DNA from: Chloroflexota bacterium
GTDB lineage: Bacteria > Chloroflexota > Anaerolineae > Aggregatilineales > Phototrophicaceae
Length of the DNA stretch: 64,000 bases
Reading direction: 5' to 3'
Assembly (NCBI GenBank): GCA_009841405.1
Contig: VXLV01000079.1
Span: 35,492 to 99,491 of the forward strand
The translations under genes were made by a program, and so were the position numbers. This document shows, one piece after another, positions 38,015 through 44,896 of the stretch (its first letter is position 1; each line of letters starts with the position of its first letter). Under the pieces are notes generated by a model. That model was given only the letters and a program-made list of their open reading frames with translations. It was not told the origin of the DNA and ran no database searches.

Positions 38015-39307
38015 ATGGCAAAAGTTCTAACGGCAAATTATCACTCGCTCGCCAGAGCGTTTTCTTTGCCGCATAGTTGGAAAGTCACGCTGGGCATTTT
38101 GGTCATCGCGCAAATTCTATCGGCTATAGGATTCTCGATGATCTTCCCCTTCCTGCCGCTGTATATCGAGTCGCTGGGAAGCGCCGGCGGCCATAGCACG
38201 GAGCTGCTTGCCGGTGTGGTCATTTCCGTGCAAGGCATCACAATGATGATCGCCGCGCCCGTTTGGGGCGCTGTTGCCGACCGCTTCGGCCGCAAGAAGA
38301 TGATCATGCGCGCTCTTTTCGGCGGCGCAATCACACTGGCGCTGATGGGTTTTGTGCAGAGCGCCGAACAGCTGATAATCGTTCGCGCTGTGCAAGGAGT
38401 TGTGACCGGCACCGTATCCGCCAACAACGCCTTGGTCGCAGCGGCTACACCCCGGCGCCGAGTCGGATTCGCCATGGGCGCGTTGCAGGTCGGCCTGTGG
38501 GCGGGCGTGGCGGTGGGACCCTTGCTGGGTGGCGTGCTGGCTGATCTCTTCGGCTACAGCGTGCCCTTCGTGGTCACGGCCGTGCTGCTGCTGGCGGGCG
38601 GTATGATCGTAATGCTGGGGGTAAATGAAGACTTCAGCGCTCCGCGGAAACGTGAAGATTTCCATGCCCTGGCGATTATCCGCGGATGGAAATCAATCGT
38701 TCAGACTTCCGGCGTGGGCGTCGTGCTGTTTTTGCGCTTCTTGTCAAGTCTTGCTCGCGTGATCATTGTGCCAATCGCGCCGCTTTTTGTCGTCTCCTTG
38801 ATCGCTCGCGAGACCGATCCCGGCAACACGTATGCCGGCCTGGTCATGGCGGTATCCGCCGCTACATCCACCTTTGGAGCAGTCTACCTCGGAAACCTGG
38901 GCGACCGCATCAGTCATCGCAAGGTGCTGATTTACTGTTCAATTGCCGCGACCGCGCTCTATGTGCCGCAAGCATTTGTCGGCGATGTCTGGCAACTCCT
39001 GTTCTTGCAAGGTCTCGCCGGGATTGCCGCCGGCGGCCTAGTCGCCGCGCCTAGCGCATTGCTCTCGCGCTATACTGACAAGGACACTGCGGGCGCTGTC
39101 TATGGAATCGACAATTCGGTTGTAGCTGGTTCGAAGGCGGTCGCGCCAATCTTCGGGGCGTCCGTGGCGATTCTGATCGGCATGCGCGGCGCCTTTATCG
39201 CTGCGGCCGTGGTGTTTGCGCTAATTGCCCTGGCTGCCTGGCATTTGCTGCCGTCGGACGCGCTAACGACCACACCGAAACGGCTCGCTCAATCTGCAAG
39301 CGCCTAG
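38015..39307 (+). CDS. MFS efflux transporter (second of a tandem pair)
   Basis: A 430-residue paralogue of the preceding gene. Shared landmarks are ADRFGRKKMIMRALFG, MGALQVGLWAGVAVGPLLGGVLADLFGY and SHRKVLIYCS. Twelve hydrophobic segments are visible. Its position 103 bases downstream in the same direction indicates tandem duplication followed by divergence. No adjacent regulator gene is seen. Confidence 0.85.
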   Translation: MAKVLTANYHSLARAFSLPHSWKVTLGILVIAQILSAIGFSMIFPFLPLYIESLGSAGGHSTELLAGVVISVQGITMMIAAPVWGAVADRFGRKKMIMRALFGGAITLALMGFVQSAEQLIIVRAVQGVVTGTVSANNALVAAATPRRRVGFAMGALQVGLWAGVAVGPLLGGVLADLFGYSVPFVVTAVLLLAGGMIVMLGVNEDFSAPRKREDFHALAIIRGWKSIVQTSGVGVVLFLRFLSSLARVIIVPIAPLFVVSLIARETDPGNTYAGLVMAVSAATSTFGAVYLGNLGDRISHRKVLIYCSIAATALYVPQAFVGDVWQLLFLQGLAGIAAGGLVAAPSALLSRYTDKDTAGAVYGIDNSVVAGSKAVAPIFGASVAILIGMRGAFIAAAVVFALIALAAWHLLPSDALTTTPKRLAQSASA

Positions 39308-39369
39308 GCATCGCCAAGCCGCTGCGACTCGTCGCTTGCGGCGTCGCGCCTGACCGGTACAATGGGGCT

Positions 39370-40083
39370 ATGGCAAGAAAACGCGATCCGCTCGACAAAG
39401 TTGACAATTTGCCCGTCCGCCGCGCCAAGTACGCGCCTATCGCCGCCGCCTTGACGCAAGTCTACGGCACGCTCGACTGGTCGCGGGATCAGGATGGCAT
39501 GGACGAGCTAATCAGCTGTATCTTGAGCCAGAGCACCAGCGACACAAATCGCGACCGCGCTTTTGCCCGGCTGAAGGAGAGCTACCCGGATTGGGCGGCG
39601 GTTCGCTTCGCTGATCTGGTCGACTTGACCGAAGTGATTCGGCCTGCCGGCCTGGCGAATCAGAAAGCGCCGCGCATCCAGGACGTCTTGGGCGTGATCT
39701 ACGAAAGGGCGGGCGACTACAGCATCGACTTTCTGAACGACTTGACGATTGACGAGGCCAAAGCCTGGCTCTGTTCGTTGCGCGGGGTGGGACCCAAAAC
39801 CGCAGCCATCGTCTTGTGTTTCGCCTACGGCCGGCCCGCCTTTCCGGTCGATACGCATATCTATCGCGTTAGCAAACGCATCGGCTTCCTGCCCGAAAAG
39901 CTCTCCGCCAATGACGCCCACCCGGTCATGGAAGCGATCGCGCCGGCCAGCGACTATTATCAGTTTCACATTCAGTTGATACAGCACGGTCGCGACATTT
40001 GCCACGCGCGTAAGCCCGCCTGCGCTCGCTGCCCGATCAGCGACCATTGCGATTACTTCGCCAATGTGGAGAATGCGGGCTGA
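39370..40083 (+). CDS. nth: Endonuclease III-like DNA glycosylase/lyase
   Basis: A 237-residue base-excision repair enzyme. The helix-hairpin-helix is LRGVGPKTAAIVLCFAYG with the catalytic Lys in GPKTA, followed by PAFPVDTHIYRVSKR with the catalytic Asp. The 4Fe-4S cluster ligands are C211, C218, C221 and C227 (CHARKPACARCPISDHC). It is diverged from E. coli Nth in ILSQSTSDTNRDRAF, so substrate range may differ. It overlaps the PIG-L gene by 20 bases. Confidence 0.88.
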   Translation: MARKRDPLDKVDNLPVRRAKYAPIAAALTQVYGTLDWSRDQDGMDELISCILSQSTSDTNRDRAFARLKESYPDWAAVRFADLVDLTEVIRPAGLANQKAPRIQDVLGVIYERAGDYSIDFLNDLTIDEAKAWLCSLRGVGPKTAAIVLCFAYGRPAFPVDTHIYRVSKRIGFLPEKLSANDAHPVMEAIAPASDYYQFHIQLIQHGRDICHARKPACARCPISDHCDYFANVENAG

Positions 40084-40900
40084 CTTGAATCGAGCGAAAG
40101 CCGAGGACGACTTGTCAACCGCGCCGGCACGAGAGACTCACGTTTTCATTTCGCCGCATTTCGATGACGGCATCTTTAGCTGCGGCGGACTCGCGCGCCA
40201 ATTAACCGCCGCCGGGCATGCCGTTACCATCATGACGATCATGGGCGGACTGTACCATGGCGAACTGCCGGACACGCCGATACTGGGGGACTTGCATCGG
40301 CGCTGGTCCGCCGGCGAGAGCCCGCTGCGCAGCCGGCAGATCGAAGATGAAAACGCCTCAAACTCAATCGGCGTGGATTTCATGCATGTGCCGCTGCCGG
40401 ACTGCGTTTATCGTCTGGCGGGCGATTTAGCGCTTTATCCGTCCGAGGAGTCCTTGTTCGGCGAGATTCATCCAGCCGATTACGCGCCGCGCCTGCTGAA
40501 GGGCATTCAGATACCCGAGTTGGATACGGCCGCCCGCGTATACTTGCCGCTGGGCGTCGGGCGTCACGTCGATCACCAGATCGCCCGCGAATGGGGCCTG
40601 ACCCAGGCGCGCGACATACCCGATCGTTCGGCGCTGCGCTTCTACGCCGAGTTTCCCTATTCGAATGCCGATCGCGCCACCGAGATGGCGTTGAAGGAGT
40701 TCGGCCTGCCGCTTGCGCCGGCGGACGTAACGTTAAGCGAAAACGACATCCGCGCCAAGATCAAAGCCATCGCCTGCTACACTTCGCAGATCAGCACCTT
40801 TTGGCCGAGCCTGGATGCGATGGAGGCCAATGTGCGGCGCGCCTTTGCCGATCCCGATACCGGCGGATTTGTCGAGCGCTTCTGGAAGGTCGCGCCCTAA
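40064..40900 (+). CDS. PIG-L/LmbE-family deacetylase
   Basis: A 278-residue zinc-dependent N-deacetylase fold. The metal motif is SPHFDDGIFSCGG (canonical PHPDDE; the last acid is Gly here), and the distal His lies in LGVGRHVDHQIA. GlcNAc-type or mycothiol/bacillithiol-type substrates are deacetylated by relatives. The replaced Glu makes the exact chemistry uncertain. The ATG at 40064 or 40073 lies inside nth, implying coupling. Confidence 0.78.
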   Translation: MWRMRADLNRAKAEDDLSTAPARETHVFISPHFDDGIFSCGGLARQLTAAGHAVTIMTIMGGLYHGELPDTPILGDLHRRWSAGESPLRSRQIEDENASNSIGVDFMHVPLPDCVYRLAGDLALYPSEESLFGEIHPADYAPRLLKGIQIPELDTAARVYLPLGVGRHVDHQIAREWGLTQARDIPDRSALRFYAEFPYSNADRATEMALKEFGLPLAPADVTLSENDIRAKIKAIACYTSQISTFWPSLDAMEANVRRAFADPDTGGFVERFWKVAP

Positions 40901-40913
40901 CGACTCTGCCGGG

Positions 40914-41123
40914 CTAGAGTTCGCTGCAATCCCACATAAAGCCGCATTTGCCGCAACGGACTTTGCAAGCCAGCCGGAATGTCTTGCTTGCGCAAGCCGG
41001 GCAAAGCGCGCTCAACGTGTAATTGCTCAAGGGGCCGGGCGGCCGCTCCGCGTAACGCGGTCGCTTTATATTCGCTGTGCCCGCCGACGTGGCGCGGCGG
41101 AGCGAACTTCGAGCCGACTTCAC
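40914..41123 (-). CDS. Small zinc-ribbon protein
   Basis: The frame from GTG 41123 gives 69 residues, but the true start may be a later TTG giving only about 37-41 residues. The C-terminus has two cysteine pairs: LCPACASKTFRLACKV then RCGKCGFMWDCSEL. This C-x2-C...C-x2-C ribbon with a final acidic DCSEL resembles small uncharacterised zinc-ribbon proteins. The basic N-terminal part may be untranslated. It lies downstream of tRNA-Cys on the same strand. Confidence 0.55.
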   Translation of the reverse strand: MKSARSSLRRATSAGTANIKRPRYAERPPGPLSNYTLSALCPACASKTFRLACKVRCGKCGFMWDCSEL

Positions 41124-41161
41124 GGCCGCGCCGATTCAACTGAAACGAAACTGAAGGGGAG

Positions 41162-41233
41162 AGGCGACGGTGGGATTCGAACCCACGAATGAAGGTTTTG
41201 CAAACCTCTGCCTTACCACTTGGCCACGTCGCC
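41162..41233 (-). tRNA. tRNA-Cys (anticodon GCA)
   Basis: A 72-base tRNA on the minus strand. The acceptor stem GGCGACG pairs with CGTCGCC, and the unpaired base 73 is U, the Cys identity base. Anticodon loop is TTTGCAA with GCA, D-arm and T-arm (GTGGGTTCGAATCCCAC) are complete. CCA is not encoded. Confidence 0.95.
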
Positions 41234-41279
41234 GGATCGCTCATATTATACCGGCTGGCAGCGCCACTTCAAGGACGAT

Positions 41280-42065
41280 TTATGGTCCGGGCGTCCAGCC
41301 AAAGGGCAGGTCTTCATCGAGATTATCGTAGGGACCGTCGCTGGCCCTGCCGCCCGGCAGGCGCTGATCCGCCGACGGGCTGGGCTGGGACGGTCCGCGC
41401 CGAATCAGCCGCCGCAGATTGCGGGCGTAGTAGAGTTCGCGCGATTCGTCGCCGCTTATGGCCAGCAGCGCCACGCCCCGCGCCAACTCATGGACGGGCA
41501 TTGGCGCAATCCGATTCAAGAACAGCCAGGACAGTGGCGGCAGCGCGCCAAACAAAGACACCGCGCGGTAGAAGAGCGGTCGGTTGCGGCCGGGCACATA
41601 GAGCAGCGGCGCCCGCACAATCGTCGCCCGCAAGCCAAGCCGCCGCATATACCGTTCCGCGTCTCGCTTGGCCTGAATATACGCGCGGCTGATCCAGGGG
41701 GCGCTGGTCCCGCTTATTAGAATCATGCGCTCGACGCCATCGCTGACGCACATATTGGCCACATTTCGCGCCGAGACGAAATTCAGGCGGCTGTGGGATA
41801 AACCCTGCGCCGGATCCGCGGAAAGGCTGCCGACCGTGTGGATCACCGCGGCATGATTGCGCGCTTTGCCGCGCAGGCTGGCCGGGCTCCAAACGTCAGC
41901 CGTCGACCAGCGCGTCTGCTGCGCCAGCGGTCCCAGCTTGTCTACGCTGTCGGGCCGCGCCAATAGGCTGACTTTGGCCCCGCCCGCCAGCAAGGCGGAG
42001 GCGATATGGTCGCCCAGGAAGGTGCCGCCGCCGGTCACCAGTATCCCTCGTGAAAACCTGGACAT
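41280..42065 (-). CDS. Atypical short-chain dehydrogenase / NAD(P)-dependent epimerase-like protein
   Basis: A 261-residue Rossmann protein. The cofactor loop is LVTGGGTFLGDHIASAL. A Ser in MILISGTSAP and a YIQAKRDAERY segment occupy the usual catalytic Ser-Tyr-x3-Lys positions. The fold resembles complex I assembly/NDUFA9-like atypical SDRs. The C-terminal 35 residues are low-complexity (Ser/Pro/Gly-rich). Substrate is unknown. Confidence 0.7.
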   Translation of the reverse strand: MSRFSRGILVTGGGTFLGDHIASALLAGGAKVSLLARPDSVDKLGPLAQQTRWSTADVWSPASLRGKARNHAAVIHTVGSLSADPAQGLSHSRLNFVSARNVANMCVSDGVERMILISGTSAPWISRAYIQAKRDAERYMRRLGLRATIVRAPLLYVPGRNRPLFYRAVSLFGALPPLSWLFLNRIAPMPVHELARGVALLAISGDESRELYYARNLRRLIRRGPSQPSPSADQRLPGGRASDGPYDNLDEDLPFGWTPGP

Positions 42066-42134
42066 GGTTCAGTCTCGGCACTCTTCTCTTGCGCGCGTCC
42101 CGGGACCATCAAAGAGCCCGAGCCAACAAAACGC

Positions 42135-42161
42135 TTGCCATTCGATATTTTGCGGTATAAT
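42135..42161 (+). promoter_or_regulatory. Candidate promoter in the recX upstream region
   Basis: TTGCCA (42135-42140) and TATAAT (42156-42161), with a 15-base spacer, are close to sigma70 consensus. No frame begins directly downstream; the transcript would read toward the 12-bp hairpin at 42282-42329 and recX. Confidence 0.4.
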
Positions 42162-42281
42162 GGTTTCGTGGGGCGAGGCGCGCGCGCCTTCGCTCTGTTG
42201 AATCGTCATTCTAAGACCACCGAATACAGTTGCCCTGCAGTGTGAATACGTAGCGCGACAAGGTTTGGTGGCAGTATAACG

Positions 42282-42329
42282 CGCGCGCTCGGATACACCG
42301 AGGCAAAGCGATAGGGCTCCGAGCGCGCG
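42282..42329 (+). other. Long GC-rich hairpin (12-bp stem)
   Basis: CGCGCGCTCGGA (42282-42293) and TCCGAGCGCGCG (42318-42329) form a perfect 12-bp stem with a 24-base loop. There is no T-run after it on the + strand, so it does not look like a simple terminator. Confidence 0.6.
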
Positions 42330-42397
42330 GCTGCGGCACATATTGCGCAGATTACGAGCGATCAACCAGTTCAATCCAGGACAAATCGAGATTGAAA

Positions 42398-42436
42398 TGA
42401 ACTTTTCTGATGAAAGTTCATTGATGGGAGTATAAT
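42398..42436 (+). promoter_or_regulatory. Operator-like inverted repeat and -10 box upstream of recX
   Basis: TGAACTTT (42398-42405) and AAAGTTCA (42413-42420) are perfect inverted repeats with a 7-base spacer, lying where the -35 region would be for the TATAAT at 42431-42436. No good -35 box is seen, which suggests activation or regulation at this site. Confidence 0.45.
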
Positions 42437-42505
42437 GGCGCGCTCACCCAAAGGCGAGTCTTGCGTGACCCGCGCCTTATGCTGACGATAGGTTTGAAAG
42501 TCAGC
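42437..42505 (+). ncRNA. Candidate structured leader or small RNA upstream of recX
   Basis: Directly after the TATAAT box, GGCGCG (42437-42442) pairs with CGCGCC (42471-42476), with inner TCAC/GTGA pairing. A second stem, GCTGAC (42481-42486) with GTCAGC (42500-42505), encloses a 13-base loop. No known riboswitch was recognised. Confidence 0.35.
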
Positions 42506-42594
42506 AGCCCCCAAGCTGTTTGAGACACTCGGTAATACGCCAATAAATTAGACGCAGCGTCGGAACTGCAGCGAGTAGTGGATTGGCGGTTGCG

Positions 42595-43251
42595 ATGCCG
42601 GTGATTACGGCTTTGGAAGTCAATCGGCGCGACAAGGAATTTGTCAAGCTCTACCTCGACGACGAATTCGTCATGAGCCTGCCGCAGCTGGAGGCGGCCA
42701 GGCTGGCTATCGGTCAGCCGCTCAGCCAAAGCGAAGTCGAGGCGTTGGCCGATGCGCGAGCGGAACAGCGCGCCTTCGACCGCGCCCTGCGCTTTCTCTC
42801 GTACCGGCCGCGCAGCGCAGAAGAAGTTCGGCGCAACCTCGCCAGGCATAATGTGACCGATTCGCTGATCGCGACCGTGCTCGCGCGATTGGAAGGGCTC
42901 GGCTATCTGGATGACCTGGACTTTGCCAAGTTCTGGCTGGAGAACCGCGCCCGCTTCAAGCCGATGGGCGCCCGCGCGCTGCGGTATGAGTTGCGCGCCA
43001 AGGGCATTAACCACGACATCATCGAGAAATCGCTGGCTGATTTTGAGGAGGAGGAGGCAGCTTATCGCGCGGCGGCGGCGCAAGCCAGCCGCATTGGAGG
43101 AACGACTCGACAGGCCTTCCGGCGCAAGCTTAGCCAGATGCTTCGTCGACGCGGCTTCGAGGCGGATACAGTCAGAGATGTCGTATTGCGTCTCGAAAAT
43201 GAAAGCGAAGAACTGGACGCAGGCCGCTTTCTGCGCGATGCCGAGGAATAG
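42595..43251 (+). CDS. recX: Regulatory protein RecX
   Basis: About 218 residues from ATG 42595 (a TTG at 42583 is also in frame). RecX proteins bind and inhibit or modulate RecA filaments. It has three tandem helical repeats: ALRFLSYRPRSAEEVRRNLARH, LEGLGYLDDLDFAKFWLENR and ALRYELRAKGINHDIIEKSL, which are typical RecX modules. recA is not adjacent. rny starts 76 bases downstream. Confidence 0.88.
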   Translation: MPVITALEVNRRDKEFVKLYLDDEFVMSLPQLEAARLAIGQPLSQSEVEALADARAEQRAFDRALRFLSYRPRSAEEVRRNLARHNVTDSLIATVLARLEGLGYLDDLDFAKFWLENRARFKPMGARALRYELRAKGINHDIIEKSLADFEEEEAAYRAAAAQASRIGGTTRQAFRRKLSQMLRRRGFEADTVRDVVLRLENESEELDAGRFLRDAEE

Positions 43252-43327
43252 CATCGGCGGACAGGCGCCGATCCATTGAGAGAAAGGAGCAGGGACGGCT
43301 GTATCCCTTGGATCCCGTCAGCAGACC

Positions 43328-44890
43328 ATGGAAATCACTGGAATAGCACTTGCAATCGTAACCGCAATCGCGGGCATCGCCGCGGGCTACGCCTTGGGCA
43401 GCCGCCGCAGCGTCAATGCCTTGCTGAAGAAACAGCAGGAAGATGGGCAGAGCGCGCTGCTGAAGGCATCCGAGGATGCCAAAGAAGTGCTGAAAACGGC
43501 TGATGAGGACAAGTCCAGAATCATCGCCAAAGCCGAAAGCGAAGCGCGCCAGCGCATCAGCGACGCCGACGCCAAAATCGCCCGCCGCCGCCGTGACATG
43601 GATGACGAGGATGAGCGGATTCGCCGCCGGCGCAACGAGCTCGACAAGCGGGTCGAACGCCTGGAGCAGCGCGATCAGCAGATGAACCGGCGGCAAAGTC
43701 GCCTCGACAAAAAAGAAAACGAACTTCTAAAGTCGGAAGCGGTGATGATCGAAAAGCTCGAAGTCATCGCGCAGATGACGGTTGAAGAAGCGCGGCAGCA
43801 GCTGCTTGACTCAATCGAATTGGACGCGCGCAACGATATGGCGCGGATCATCCGCCAGGTCGAAGCGGAAGCGCGCGAAACCGCCGACGCGCGCGCGCGC
43901 AGCCTGATCGCCATGGCTATCCAGCGGCTGGCGTCGGAACAAGTCAACGAAATCTCCGTCAGCGTTGTTCATCTGCCCAGCGATGATATGAAAGGCCGCA
44001 TCATCGGGCGCAATGGGCGCAATATTCGCTCCTTTGAATTGGCGACAGGCGTTGATGTCGTTGTCGACGACTCGCCGGAGTCGGTCACCATCAGCAGTTT
44101 CGATCCGATACGGCGCGAAGTCGCCAAGCGCACGATGGCCAAGTTGGTCGTGGACGGGCGCATCCACCCGGCTCGCATCGAAAAGCTGGTGGAAGACACC
44201 CGCGCCGAGGTCGAGCAAATTGTCCGCGAGGAAGGCGAGCGCGCCGCTTACGAGACCGGCATCCACGGCTTGCACGCCGAGGTGCTGAATCTGCTGGGCA
44301 CGCTGAAATTCCGCACCAGTTACGGCCAGAACCAGCATGCGCACGCGATCGAGACCGCGCATATCGCCGGCATGATTGCCATGGAGCTGGGCGCGGACGT
44401 CAACATCGCCAAGGCCGGCGGCCTGCTGCACGATATCGGCAAGGCGATCGACCACAATATCGAAGGCACGCACGCCCAGATCGGCGCCGAATTCGTCAAG
44501 CGCTACGGCGGCAAAGACGCCGTCGTCAATTGCATCGCGGCGCATCATCACGAAGTCGAGAAAGAATGCGTGGAAGCCTTCATCGTGGAAGCGGCCGACG
44601 CCATCTCTGGCGCGCGCCCGGGCGCCCGGCGCGAAAGCCTCGATTCATACATCCGGCGCGTCAAGCAGCTGGAAGAGATCGCCAACGGCTTCGACGGCGT
44701 CGAGCAGAGCTACGCGCTGCAAGCGGGGCGCGAAATCCGCATCATCGTGCGACCCGAGGTTGTGGACGATTACTCGTCGATTCAACTGGCGCGCGATATC
44801 GCCAAGCAGATCGAGGGCGATATGCAGTATCCGGGCCAGATCAAGGTGCACGTCATCCGCGAGACGCGGCGGGTGGAGTACGCGAAGTAG
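43328..44890 (+). CDS. rny: Ribonuclease Y
   Basis: A 520-residue membrane-anchored endoribonuclease that starts mRNA decay. An N-terminal membrane helix (ITGIALAIVTAIAGIAAGYALG) is followed by a long charged coiled coil, a KH domain (GRIIGRNGRNIRSFE near residue 223) and an HD domain (LLHDIGKAIDH near residue 366, with HHHE later). All regions are intact and the length is standard. The closest upstream GAAAGGAG is about 40 bases from the ATG, so the ribosome site is weak. Confidence 0.95.
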   Translation: MEITGIALAIVTAIAGIAAGYALGSRRSVNALLKKQQEDGQSALLKASEDAKEVLKTADEDKSRIIAKAESEARQRISDADAKIARRRRDMDDEDERIRRRRNELDKRVERLEQRDQQMNRRQSRLDKKENELLKSEAVMIEKLEVIAQMTVEEARQQLLDSIELDARNDMARIIRQVEAEARETADARARSLIAMAIQRLASEQVNEISVSVVHLPSDDMKGRIIGRNGRNIRSFELATGVDVVVDDSPESVTISSFDPIRREVAKRTMAKLVVDGRIHPARIEKLVEDTRAEVEQIVREEGERAAYETGIHGLHAEVLNLLGTLKFRTSYGQNQHAHAIETAHIAGMIAMELGADVNIAKAGGLLHDIGKAIDHNIEGTHAQIGAEFVKRYGGKDAVVNCIAAHHHEVEKECVEAFIVEAADAISGARPGARRESLDSYIRRVKQLEEIANGFDGVEQSYALQAGREIRIIVRPEVVDDYSSIQLARDIAKQIEGDMQYPGQIKVHVIRETRRVEYAK

Positions 44891-44896
44891 GGCGGG

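Larger units (their letters stand above)
42066..42594. other. 529-base gene-free region with secondary structure upstream of recX
   Basis: No convincing protein frame is present. It holds two TATAAT boxes (42156-42161 and 42431-42436), a 12-bp hairpin (42282-42329), an 8-bp operator-like inverted repeat (42398-42420) and a two-hairpin leader (42437-42505). Each is listed separately. Confidence 0.7.

Noticed and set aside
42398..42420. LexA-type SOS box upstream of recX
   Set aside because: The half-sites are 13 bases apart (GAAC to GTTC), while the Gram-positive-type site has 4.
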